Assembly (NCBI GenBank): GCA_023159155.1
Contig: JAJNNX010000002.1
Coordinates: 992,001-1,056,000, forward strand
Source: Ustulina deusta
Lineage: Eukaryota > Ascomycota > Sordariomycetes > Xylariales > Xylariaceae
Direction of reading: 5' to 3'
Length of the DNA: 64,000 bases
In this document: in pieces, positions 48,276 through 60,142 of the stretch
Layout of the letters: each line of letters begins with the position of its first letter
Numbering within the stretch: position 1 is the first letter of the stretch
Notes under the pieces: model-generated
The model's database searches: none
What the model saw: the letters and a program-made list of their open reading frames with translations, nothing else
What the model was told of the DNA's origin: nothing
Program-made: the position numbers and the translations under genes

Positions 48276-50466
48276 CTACAAGATATCGATTGTTTCTGTC
48301 TCCCAATCTGAAAATGGTACGTCCTTCACATGCTGGTCGTCGAGAAATAAGAGGCCTAGTCTGCGGTAGGTCGTGGGCTCTGCCCGATCTTGGTCTAGAA
48401 TTAGAGCAGTATACCGAAGGTTGTCAGGGGTTTTCTGAACATGCAATAAAGCACACCAGACTTCACATCCGTCTTTGACCTCCTCCTCTACACGGGAAAT
48501 TCCAAAGGAATTGGTGTCCCTGGTCCCTTCTCCAGGTCGGGAACATATTGGCCGGTCGAGAGCAGCTTCTCCGACGACGTCACTTGATTCCAGGTCGAAG
48601 ACGAGAGCCGGAAAACGTGGATGCTCTCCCCTAGTCATCGTGATCGTCCCGGGTCCGCCGTAGCTAAATTCCCTCCTCTTTACGACGTACTCCGCTGACC
48701 AGCGCAGCGCCAGCTTCTTGATTCGCGTACGAAGCTTGAGAATTCCGGCAACCACGCCCCCATAGGGGTCCGTCGGGGTACAGGACGCATCGAGTATCTC
48801 GGCACCCTCGGAAATCAGATGTGTTGAAAAGGCATCCCAGGAGCGAAACTTGAGACGGACCGTGCCGACTGATGCCCAAGACCATGAGGGCTTTTGATCC
48901 CCGGCTGCGTTTACGGAGCGAGGATCATTGTTGGCCACATACCACGCCAAACCCAGTTGAAGATCCTCTCGCCATAGCCCCGCTACGTATGTCGCATGAT
49001 GAGCCCGCCGAAATAGGTCGACAAGACCAGAAAGAGCACGGAGTTGGTCTGTTGCGAATGATAGGTTCTTGGTGCTGTATTCCTCCATGACCGAGTACCA
49101 AGCGTCGTATTGGTTCCATCGAAACCATGTTTCTCTCGGCGTGTGGCCCATTTGCACAGGTGCGTAGAGCCACAACTTCAGCTTGTCCTCACAGGTCGCC
49201 CGGCCATGAGTCAATGCAGTCTTCCGAGGCCGTGGAACAGGCTTTGTCTCGGATGCTTCGCTGGCTGTACACTGCCAACTGATTTGTTTCCCAAACGACA
49301 GGCATCTAGTCGAGAGAACCTCTTCCTGGAGGATCCAGCCTCTAGTCTTCAAATAATTCGGCCCCGTGACAACGGTGCCTAAGGTTACCTGCTCGGATAT
49401 CACCCCCTCATCGGTCGCCATTTTCGTATCAATGACGCACGGCCGATACAAGTATGGATCACGCTTTTGGAAGAGGCCGGCGAACACGTCCGGAGCACCC
49501 TCGGCGAAAATAGTGAAAGTCGCGTGGCGGTAGATGTCTCCCATGCTAGCCAGCTCACGCTCTAAATCATCTTTGTCGTCTTGTATGATGCATAATGCAT
49601 CTATCCAGATGCATCTGTAGCCAAGCTGCCGTGTGACCTGGAATGCATGGGCGAAGGTTTTCGGCGCAGCTTCGAGTGGTATGCACTGCTGATGGTCTTT
49701 GAAATTCTCTCGAGTTGTTATGAATCTCTCGCCATTACCCCACACGTAGCTCAGAGCGATATACTCTATGCCAGTGACATCCGTGAGGAACGGACGCTTC
49801 GGATCTTGAGTATCGATCAGACGTGTGGGAGTGAAGCTGACATGGCGGTGAGAGCTCCCCCTAGCACACATGTCGTGATTCTCAAGACAGTTCTTAATCC
49901 AGCCACGGGCCAATGCCATGTTCTCGTGTGAGCCAGTGTGGTGAGATGAGATTTCTCGAGATGATGAGTCCTCCGCAGGGCCATTATGCTCGAAAAAGGG
50001 ACCTTCCAAGGAACCTGATGCTTCGATCTGATCCCGGTTCCTTTTTCTACTCTGATGGTCTGTTCTGCACTCGCGGCCGTAGGTCTGATACTGAACTGTA
50101 CAATCGTCAGCCGAGCTCGATTCGAGGCTCTCCGATACTCCTACTTGGAAGAGCATCCATGACCGACAGAGTGCCGAAACCAAGTCGACTGTGAATATCG
50201 ATGGGGAACAACTGTGCGCCAGCGACTGCATTGCCGCCAGGCGGCCACCGTCGTTTCAACACGACGAATGCTTTAAGATAGGCACATACGCCATCTTCAA
50301 CCTCAATCTGGCCTAATTGGCTGCTGATTAGGGTACATAGCGCACATCGCCGCGCGAGAGAGCGCGAGTACGATTCCCGGCTACGGTGCAAGATGTGAAA
50401 ACCAGCCTTCGTATCTCGGGGTAGGAGACGCTGGAACCTCACTCCTTCGCACCTTTCGCACAGCAT
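48276..50466 (-). CDS. HET-domain protein
   Basis: Exons 50145-50466 and 48276-50095 give 2142 nt, 713 residues. The N-terminal part has paired cysteines (CERCEG, CALCTL) typical of one group of HET proteins. The HET domain begins about residue 220 with IALSYVWG and continues through TFAHAFQVTRQLGYRCIWIDALCIIQDDKDDLERELASMGDIYR-type text (read directly), the two diagnostic blocks. HET proteins trigger heterokaryon incompatibility and regulated cell death after recognition of non-self partners; the domain is distantly TIR-like. The C-terminal 350 residues have no recognised domain, as in many HET proteins. The intron is 49 nt and phase 1. The ATG at 50466 is used because the open frame upstream lacks another ATG. 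It lies in the accessory stretch with the SNF2 and NACHT genes, but its partner is not identifiable. Confidence 0.92.
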
Positions 50467-51216
50467 GGCGACTTTCAATATTCGGACCGAATTGTCACTA
50501 TTTCATTCATGCACATGATAAACTCTACTTCGTTTTCTCCCCGGCGGTTTTATGCAGATGTACGGTTGACTGCTAAGCCACGACGGCGCGGGGTGGGATT
50601 GCATCAGGGCCAAGTTGTAGGCAACCGTCCTCGCTGCATTTTTAGCGCCTATAAGAGGCCTATAAGAGGCCTATACTGCAACACAGGCCGGATGATTCCT
50701 TAAGGTATGTGGCCTTGAATTACCACTTACAGCACTCTGCATTGCACCATTCTCGCCGCCTCCTTACTTCTTGTCACAATTCGCACTGCGGGTAGTTCCA
50801 GTGATAACAATTCGTTCACTATTAAATGTCGCTGGGCTTTTGGCTGGGCTTGTCTCTCACAGTTCTTTCTTAACATCAGAGGAGGGGAGTTTACGAGAGA
50901 AATAAGATTTGCAAATACGAGTGTCCGTTCTGCGACTTTGCTCTTCAGGGTTTAATATAGCATTGCTGGAGGAGATATAGAAGGCCAAGCCGCGCACTGA
51001 GTTCTCCCTTGATGGCAAATATTTTGCTACCGGAATCGACACAATTGTGATGAACTACTTGAAACCCTTTCAAAAGACATAAGAATCCCTATTCATATTG
51101 AATATGATTATGACGCCGCTAGCACTGGAAGACGGCACGAATAGAGGCCGTCCAGCACCTCACAAGCCAACGAGTCTAGCCTATATGTTTTAATCACGTA
51201 TAATATAGAGATGTTT
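50467..51216. other. Intergenic between HET and SNF2 genes
   Basis: About 750 nt separating two minus-strand genes; should hold the HET promoter and SNF2 3' UTR. A direct repeat of CCTATAAGAGG is seen at about 50650-50672. No gene. Confidence 0.6.
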
Positions 51217-54200
51217 TCAAGAGACGACTTCCACCTGTGAATGTGAACGAAATCCTATCTTAGCAATCTCCCGCTTTTGCTTTTGCTGCGATAGCATCTC
51301 CTGTTTCCGGTCAGATTCTCGATCGCCTAAGATCAGGGTGAAAGCCTAGACATACCGTTTCCACTGTATCTTCAATGCGATACCGAATCACAAGCACCTT
51401 TTCCTTCTGATTGAGACGCGTTGTCCGTGCGATAGCCTGATTCTCGACGCTTGGGTTCCATTGAGGCTCCAAGATAAACACGCGCCTTGCTGCGGTGATA
51501 TTAAGCCCAAATGCGCCGGTCCCAGTCGTCACTATTGAGGAAGAAGTATGTTAGTCGGAGTTTCAGAGCCCTGGTTTTTTAGAATTGCGAGAGTAGCCGC
51601 CAGTCTGCTTCATTCGAGACGAGGTAGTACTCACTGCGAAAGAGTTAGTCTTGGCCTTGATAAATTATCTAAGAATAAAGCATTTGAGAATTGAAAACGC
51701 ACCTAAGAAGGACTCGGGCCCCAGAGTCTTTGTCGAATTCGTCTAAAACTTGTTGTCTTTTCGACATGAGTGTATCCCCGTCTATACGCAAGTAATCGAT
51801 GCCTGCGTTTTCAAAGTGGCGCCCAACAAGGTCCATCGTGTGCGTCCAACACGAAAATACTATGCTATAATGCTGTCAATATTTTGGGGGCAAGGGCTTT
51901 GGAGGTTCTAGTGTCAGTAGAATTACCTTTTCAGTTCTTCCATACGATCCTTGACGTCCACTACCAAAGCATTCATCTTGGTAGAGATACCTACGTCTTT
52001 GAAATACATGCTCCTAGTTAATGTGTCGCGATGGTGTCGTCTAGGATTGTTGTTACGCGTTGGAATGGTGTCAGTTCGCAAGCACCTCGCAGCATCTTTA
52101 TAATGGCAACGAGGGCAAGGCATTGAATCGGTAGGCTTCAAGATATCCTCCAGGTACTCAAGGCAAGATGTGCAGAAGAAATGGCCACAACTATTTGTTG
52201 TTAAGATAAGTGCTGGCCTGGGCTGTTCGCAGCCGTCGCATCTTGCCTCGAAGTTGGTCCCGGAGCCGGCAGCCAAAGATTCATCAAGCTGAAGTGCAAT
52301 TCTTTTCCACGAGAATGGTTTTTGATAAGTGCCGTGGTTGCAGAGGATCCTTAATTGCAGTTGTGCCTGGAACAACCCGAATTCCCGGTGTTTATCATAC
52401 TGGCCGACCTTCTCACTCACGGATCGTTGTAGTGTCTTCAATGTACTCTGGTATTGCTTCATTTCTTCTGGGCTGAATCGAAGCGGCCGTTCCTGCTCCT
52501 CGGTACCTGGGAGATGAAGGATACATTTGTCGCGCCTAAGGCAAAGCGATTCGTAGAGAAGAACAAGACGTTCCTTGACGATTTCATCCCCCTGTTCAAA
52601 TGGGAGAACAATGAACCGCCGGAACTGAGTGATATTATCGAATGGAGAGGCTCGTAAAAAAGCAAACAAGGCACCAATGTCAAGCAGTCGATTCTGGATC
52701 GGTGTCCCGGTGAGACACCACCGCGACCTCGCCTCAAGGTCAATACAGGTGCTGTGGAAAGTGTTTGACGGCCGTCTGATTACATGTGCTGTGACCCGTT
52801 AACTATACATATCTAACAAGTTTCACGGCGTTTAGGTCGGATAATACCTTCGTCGAGGACGACACGGAACCACTTAATTTTATGTAGTTTACTTTTCTTA
52901 ATAGCAAATTCGGAGCGAAGTGTCTGATAGGTCGTAACTACCAAATCTGAATCGGTAAGAACATCCAAGTCTTTCTCTCTTCCAACCCCATGGTACTTGA
53001 TATATTTCAAAGTGCCACCTAGATGCCTATGGGCCCTCTGTTAGTATCCTTTCGTCAACTAGAAACAGACGACTTACGTCCTCACCTCTTTCAACCAAGT
53101 ATTTATCAACACTGCCTCAGCATAAGTTATCTTGTTTAGCTGTTGAAGACGAGGGAGAATAGTGCACTAACATGCTGATGGGACAATGACCAGTGTCGCG
53201 CGGGAGTATCTTTCAATTCCGCTGCTGTGATACGCCTCACTTTGTTTCTTTCGAGCCCATTGACGACCCTCGTCCAGAGTCTCAAGGAGCAGGGCTAATA
53301 GACACAGAGATTTGCCCATGCCCATCTCATCAGCTAGTATGCCGCCTCCCCTTTCTTCCACCGGAAGAGTAGATCTGGTCTTCGTCACTCGGTGGATATA
53401 CCTATTAAGAGGTAAGTATGTACCAGGCGTTTTGGGCATTCCTCAACAAGTACATTTCTTGGCCGTCACACAAAGACTTTTTCCAAAGACGATATTTCTC
53501 TGGGATGTTGCCGGATTCACGCTGCTTCATGAATGTCAATGCCCTCTGTTGGTGACTTGAATGGACTCATGTTAGCTTCATAAACGGGGCTATACATATG
53601 AATTACTTACTCGAGAAGAGCTGTCTGCAGCCTTCGATCACCAGTAGTTGTTTCTAGCTCTCCGGCCCTTTGTAGAGACACATGGACCTCCGAAACCATC
53701 TGTTGCATTCTATCTTGCTTAGCTAGCGGTCCCTGTTCATCAATGGCCCTTCGCATATCATTGGCGCCAGAAGAGACATGGTTAATATCCGGGAAATTGA
53801 CAACGTGAGGATTCTCGTAGGGGAAATTGGTTTTATAGTTGTCAGGTCTCTGAAGCCACACTTTCTTGAGTGAAAGCTCATCCCCAATTTTCCTTGCTGT
53901 GTCGCGCAAACCATACACATTGATGTCCATGCGGATTTTACGATCGGCGGCCTTGTTTATTTTTCCAATTCTATCACGAAGTGACTTCGTAGGAGTGACG
54001 CCTTCAAGGAAGAACGCTCGCTCACGTTCCATTACGGGGCTGAGTGATTCAAACATTGAGTCGCTCAGCATGCCGAGTGTGACACCGTCTGAAAAGGCAA
54101 TGGTAAGATGATCGACTTTCCTCTTGACGGCGAAGATAAGAACTTGCTCAGCGGCAGTTACTTGCACCTCATATTGTAACTTTGAATTGAGCTTTGGCAT

Positions 54201-54586
54201 ATTGTTCTCGGAAAGTTTGACTTCAACCTGGTATATCATTCCGTAACATACCTGCTCATTACCTGGTAGTTCGACTGGGGTCGGATAGTCATTCTCGACA
54301 TACTCTGGCAATGGTTCAGTAGGTTGTGAAAGGCTTGAGTGAGACCAATTGATGGCATCCTGTATGGCCGGTAAATATGTGCTGCTCATATCTTCGTCGT
54401 CACCCGGTGAGCCATTAGCGTCCCAGATATGGTAAAAGCAGCTTCTGGGGTCTTGCAACTCGGCCCCTGAGTCACTTCATCATGAGAGAGGTTAGGAAAG
54501 ACGGCGAAGCGTGTGCGGAGACATAAGACTTACTAAATAGAACTCCCAGTATCGTCGCCAGCACTAGGCGTGGAAGCAAACGACAT
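51217..54586 (-). CDS. Rad5/HLTF-like SNF2 ATPase with RING finger, frame unresolved near helicase motif V
   Basis: Exons in transcript order: 54534-54586, 53611-54474, 53454-53555, 53172-53401, 53078-53111, 52848-53026, 51927-52788, 51703-51864, 51356-51531, 51217-51300. About 915 residues. Motif I DEMGMGKS, motif II DEAH, motif III LTGTPIQNRL, then a C3HC4 RING (CDGC, CGHFFCTSC, CPRC) inserted before the second RecA lobe (YLRIDGDTLMSKRQ, MTTGTGAFGLN, EPQWNPSVENQAIAR). This is the layout of Rad5/HLTF-type DNA translocases with E3 ligase activity; the N-terminal segment (KKVWLQRP, FPYENPHVV) matches fungal relatives. The exon sum leaves one base over: between 51703 and 51531 the phases do not fit with one canonical intron, and every microexon tried meets a stop or alters conserved text. 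Either an unusual splice exists or the gene is broken there. Two introns need AAG rather than CAG acceptors. Confidence 0.8.
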
Positions 54587-55760
54587 GATGGATCTTTGAT
54601 GAAACCCTTGCCACTCTGTAATACTATACTGTGCGAATTAATGTTAATCATTCTGGTATTCAAGTCGCAGGCAGTGAAGAAGAGAGGCCTGACCTAACTC
54701 GACTAACTGTATTCCAGAAGTATTCTGGCAGGGGAAGCAATAGTAGTGAAGCACCAATACCCGGGCGCGCCAGTTCTTGTAATTGGACACCATTGGCTTG
54801 AAGTTGTAATTCTACGAGAGTGTGTTGTTGGTTAGTCGAGGAGCCATGGCGCCGTAACTGTTAAGTTGTCCTAGAGATGCTGTGCCCTTAATATTGTGCG
54901 CATTCTGGTCAAACCTAGACTAGGGTGATGTTGCTGCGGAACACACCGGTCGCAAAACACGATGCGGCCTCACTTAGTATTCGCTCTCCATTGCATGTGC
55001 TGACTGAGGCACCGCCTTCCTTGCCCACTGCAGAGATGGCAACGGCGCCATATAAGCAGCCAATCAAACATGCGAGCCATCTATCTTATCTGCATGCATG
55101 GCATTGGGTGTCGCTGTGCTTCGCCTCTTTCAGCTTCCAGCATGCTGCCCAAAACGGTGCGCGAACCATTTCCTATCATTACCATCCATCTAGTCCCTGC
55201 ACCAAGGAAAACGAGCTGTACAATGTTCCTCTATCTCAACCATTCTATGTCTCGATAATCCTTATTTCTCGTCTTCTACCTAGGTACGTCGCGTATCAAT
55301 GTTTGTAGCAGCCCGCCATGATTAGGCCATCGGTGCGCACTCATTGCCAAAGCACCACTCGGCTAGGCAACGAGGCGGTGGTAATGCAATGGAACGTGAA
55401 AATGGATTCAGCACTGCCTCTTTATTATGCGTGAGGCATACTTCGAGTTGCCTTGGTTCAGAGGCGGTCAGAAAGTCCGCTGCAGGCAACAACAAGCGCA
55501 AAGGGTCCTACAGCCCACTATACCTTAGACAGCGCTTGCTGATGACGGCTGATGCAGAATGATGTGTGGCCTGGAACAGCAGAGCCTCACTCTGTCATAT
55601 ATTATCCCGGCTTTTCTCCCCGTCTAAAATTGCAGTGAAGTTGGCAGACCCATTCTGATATGGGATTAACTGCCTCCGATGCCATGAGTCGATTTGATAC
55701 CTGGATCACGAATTACGTTAATACTCGAGCCAAGATCAGCTTTGCTTTGTTCAAGAGACA
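54587..55760. other. Divergent upstream region, SNF2 / NACHT gene
   Basis: About 1.2 kb between two divergent genes, presumably both promoters. The 54925-55308 plus-strand frame has no recognisable features and poor codon texture; not taken as a gene. Confidence 0.55.
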
Positions 55761-58700
55761 ATGTACTCGGCCGATGAAGTCGACGAAGTTCTCAAGTCGT
55801 CCCTGACCGACTTTAGGGAGCTGCAACCTCCTGACCTATTCGAAAAGTTCCAGCAGACAAGATTGCATGACCTGAAGCTTAAAATTCTAGAAATTCAAAC
55901 TTCCCAAGAGCGCCGGAAATCAATGACGGATTTCTCGAGAATTCTTTCCTTCATTAGGGCTTTCAATGGATTTGCGGAAACGTTCCGGTTGACATCAGAA
56001 CAAACGGCTTGCGTCTGGGGCCCCGTAAAATACGTCCTACATGTGAAATCCCCCATGAGTACCCTACCAGCATGCAGTGTATTAACAGTGGAGCAGGTGG
56101 TAAAGGATGACATTAAGGCACTCGATGAGATTCTTCAATCCTACCGAGGCCTCGGAACTCGCATACCGTCAGTGGAACCGTACACTACTCTAGTAACTGA
56201 GAACCCCGAGGTATCGATCTGGCTAGCATTCATGTATCAGGATCTACTGCAGTTCCAGAAAGACTTGCTAAAGCTTTTTGCCGCGCGTGACTGGAAAGCA
56301 ACATTTCATACAAACTGGAGATACTACAATCAAGAATCTTTTCCAGATATACTAAAAAGTTTTGACCACCACCGGCGGGCGCTGGAAGGCTTACTACGGG
56401 CTCATCATGACCAGAAATCGAACGAACATCACCAGATCTCAAGTGATATGTCTCTTCGGCTTAACAACCATTTACAAAATTACCGGGACGACCAGCAAAA
56501 CCTAGAGATACATATACGAAGATACGAGGAGGACCGAGAGGAGTTGCTACGCAGCGCAAAAGAACAGGAGAAATTCCGGAAGCACATGCAGTCCAGCGAT
56601 TTCAAGAAGTGGGTATCGGCTCCATTGGATCTGCAGGAGAACTCTCATAGGATATTCGCTGGCACGAGAGCCGAATTTCCAGGAACTACTGACTGGGTTG
56701 TAAAAGATTGCATTGTAGAGAATTGGATATATGGGGAACCCCCCGAAACCTCCCTCCTATGCTTAAATGGAAAGAAAGGTGCCGGTCAGTCTATCACTTC
56801 TCACCCAGCCTCTATATCACGGCGCTCTCATGGGCTATGAGCTAAATCTATGCAACACCTATTTAGGCAAGACAATATTAGCATCGAGGATAATAGACTA
56901 TTGTGTCGAGCACCGCAGAGATTTCAAGACCAGCTTCTTTTACTGCCGCGAAGATGACCCGAAACAAAACAACTGTCTAGCTATCTATAAGTCTCTTCTG
57001 ATTCAGATGTTGAGGCACCATCCGGACCTACTTCCTTCGTGTTACGAAAAAAAACTGAAAGGAAACGAAATGCTCAACGACGAAGTTAGTTCCCTGGAGT
57101 CTTTTCTATCCCCTTTTGGCAATTCTTGGCCTCAGTTGCTCCTGCATGCTCCCGAGACATTGGTCAAATTTTGCTCTTTATGGTAATTACTGACTCCAGT
57201 GGTTAAACAGGGCGTAGCTCGAGTGCTCATCGGATTATTCTGCAATGAAAACATGAATCAGTTCATCATCATCGATGGCGTAGATGAGATTGAGACTGCG
57301 CAACGCAAACCCCTTTTACAGTTCTTTTCAGGGCTTGTGGACAAATGCGATACGTACAAGCCTGGCAAGGTGCGCGTTATGTTTCTCGGCCATGATCTCG
57401 CGGTTTATAAACAGCTAAAGTGCATGGAATCGGCTACGATAATACAACTGGAGCCACATGTCATAGAGAAGGATATAGCATTGTTTGTGGCCGAAAAGGC
57501 GAAACAACTGAAGGAAAAGTTCGATCTAACGAACGAAGAGCTTCAATCTGCCCAAGAGCTAACCATATATCGATCGGACGGTTGGCCTACCCACTAGAAT
57601 TCATTACCTCCTCCGATAATGCTAACATCTCGACATCTAGGGATGTTCTTGTTTGCATCTCTTGCAATGGACAATCTCATAAGGCAACCTACGGTCGAGT
57701 GTGTAAAAAAAGAACTGAGGGCAGAATTTTTCCCAGAAGATCTTCGTACAGCGTAAGTAAAATCATCCACATGGCAACTGTAACTCAGTAATACCCTCGT
57801 CATCTCACACGAGTATAGATACGACAAAGTAATTGTTCGGCTACATCGCGATCTAGGGGAGAATCAATGGCTCATGGCAAAGAAGATTTTCGGCTGGCTA
57901 GCTTGTGCAAAGCGCCCACTAAGCTGGCACGAAATACAAGCAGCATTATCTATGGTAACCAATGAATCCGACGCGTCAGTGGTAATGGATTACCGCAACA
58001 AGCAGCTAAGGGACGATATCCGAGAGATATGTGGCTCGCTCGTCCAGAAGCTAGGCAACCGTATTATGTTTGCTCACTCTACTGCGAAGTTGTACGTGCA
58101 TATATAATACTTATTTTTAGAGGCCCGATACTATCGGTCTTTTCACGAAACCGGCTAACGTTAACCTAGGCATATTGTTAATACCGAGCGTCTCGACATC
58201 AAGTCAATCGAGTGTGATTTTACGACAACCTGCTTGCGTTATCTGTCTTCCCAATGTTTCCAAAAAGACCTAGATCAGGATCAACTGAAAACTTTTACCC
58301 AACAAGGATATTATTCATTTCAAGACTACGCTCTAGCAAAATGGGGACATCACCTCGAAGCCGTCATCAAAGCTGGGCCAGGCCCACTTGGTCACAGCAC
58401 GGACTATCTCTCACAAGCTCTCTCCCAGTTCACTTCGTTATATCGTGGCGAGCTTTCCGTCCCCACTGATTCCGAAGAGAGGATTTCACGGGCTAGAGAA
58501 GAATGTAGACATTTTGCCAACTACGAATTTTATGAGAAGCTGGTCACTATATGGGCTCACTTTTCTCACCAACAGATGGCTCATTTTAAAGAACGAAACA
58601 AGTTGAGCATCCCTTCGCTTGCAAGCTCATTGGAAAAGACTCGTACTATGCTGGAATCACTCGACACCCAAGAAGGGATAGGGGAACTGTATGGCAAGTT

Positions 58701-59121
58701 TTTGTTCAAATGCGATCGTCTCACCTGCGATTATTTTTACGAGGGCTTCGAAACCAAGGATGCGAGGGATAATCATCTTCAGAAGCATGATCGCCCGTAT
58801 CACTGCTCAGTCCTCGGGTGCTCGGTGGTTGTCTTCGGATTCTCGACAAACAAGGATCTAGACAAACACATCAGGTTGTATCACCCTGACGACACATCTC
58901 CTGCGACATTTAGACAGGAGCCACGAGAATTCGTCGAGGAGGCAAGGTTTCCCTGTCCAGACTGTGGGCGGACCTTCACTCGCAAGGCTAATCGAGACGC
59001 TCATGTGAGAAGTAAATATGGCGAGCGACCATATGCCTGTGACGTTTGTCCAAGGGCTTTCACTCGATCAAATGATTTACGCCGACATGTCAGAGATATA
59101 CATTCTCGGAGAAGGGCTTAA
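55761..59121 (+). CDS. NACHT-type STAND ATPase with C-terminal C2H2 zinc fingers
   Basis: Exons 55761-56784, 56867-57162, 57211-57580, 57641-57752, 57819-58091 and 58170-59121 give 3027 nt, 1008 residues, fully in frame. The N-terminus (about 1-250) is the helical fungal domain that precedes NACHT in many STAND proteins (DUF7708-like), with the VWGPVKYVL motif. A basic helical linker leads to the ATPase: Walker A GKKGAGKT (337-344, split by intron 1), Walker B IIIDGVDE (about 459-466), then DGMFLFASLAMDNL and WLACAKRPLSWHEIQAAL of the winged-helix part. Where relatives carry ankyrin, WD or TPR repeats, this protein ends in four zinc-finger units: Cys873/878-His894/898, Cys904/909-His925/930, Cys954/957-His970 with Tyr975 where the last His belongs, and Cys982/985-His998/1003. 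Fungal STAND proteins act as NLR-like switches in non-self recognition and cell death; a nucleic-acid or protein ligand read by the fingers is inference. Confidence 0.9.
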
Positions 59122-60142
59122 GGAGAAAGACTTCGACTAGCGATAACTGAAAGGGATGAGATATGTTTGGACGAGCCACCTGGGATTCCTGTAGCTAATT
59201 TACCTGCTTATGTACAAAGGAACATATTGTCATCATTTCGTGGAGTAAAAAAAACTGATCATAGGAAGAACAATAGGCAAAATTCAACTAAAAAATTTGG
59301 GTAGTGGTGAGGAGGAAGAACAAGTAATCTCCTTTTATGGAAAGCCCTGTTCCCGTCAGTAGAAAGGGGTATATCGTGGGGTATTATTCCATACCTCTCG
59401 TGGGTTTGCAGACTTACAAGTGCAATTGCATTGGCCCTTATTCATGTAACGGCAGTCATGTATGTAGTATATACTACGTGCAAACGGTCTTCGACGTGCT
59501 TTCTGCAAATACGATTTGGTTTCCGGGGTAACCGATGGTCATGTGCCAATTTCGAGTAGATGAACTGAGATTGTTGCTCTGCCACCCTTCAGGTGGCTGA
59601 TGATGTAGTCTGCAACGTCCTGCTTGCTATAGGCTAGGGAGTGAGCAGCCTAATATGTGACCCTGGGGGTCTGGGATGGCTTACATAGAGGCTGTGGCTT
59701 AGGATATATTAAGAGCAACTCAAAATCTCCCTCGCCCGCGATTGAGCATCCCCGCGGCGAACTACATCGTCAGACATCTCGTTTAGTCAAAACCCTAACC
59801 TTCATATCACCGGGGTTTCGTGTTAAACCCGAATGAAGTCTCCGACAGAGAAACAGCCGTCAGGTGTAAATAGAGTGGGATGATTTAAATAATATGTGTA
59901 GCGATAAGGCCATCAAAAAACACTACCAGACACCGGCATAAGACCTTAATAATTTGAGTGTGATAGTAATATTTGTTCATAGTTACTCATATTTATATAT
60001 AATACTTAAGTTACACTAAAGTTATTTGATTTTATATTACACGCATGATCTAAAAGTATCCTCCTTGCTTCACAGTACATGGCTCAAGAGAGAAGTATTA
60101 AGGGCCAAGGCCAAGCGATAGAATTGCTAAACATCACTGAAC
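59122..60142. other. Intergenic, AT-rich
   Basis: About 1 kb between the NACHT gene and the end of the oxidase pseudogene (convergent). Very AT-rich around 59940-60050. Small frames only. Confidence 0.6.

Noticed and set aside
47896..48369. Opposed frames next to the HET gene
   Set aside because: They overlap each other on both strands, cross a G homopolymer and show no recognisable domain.
54925..55308. 127-codon plus-strand frame in the SNF2/NACHT upstream region
   Set aside because: Starts with ATG but has no homologous text, odd composition and lies where two promoters are expected.
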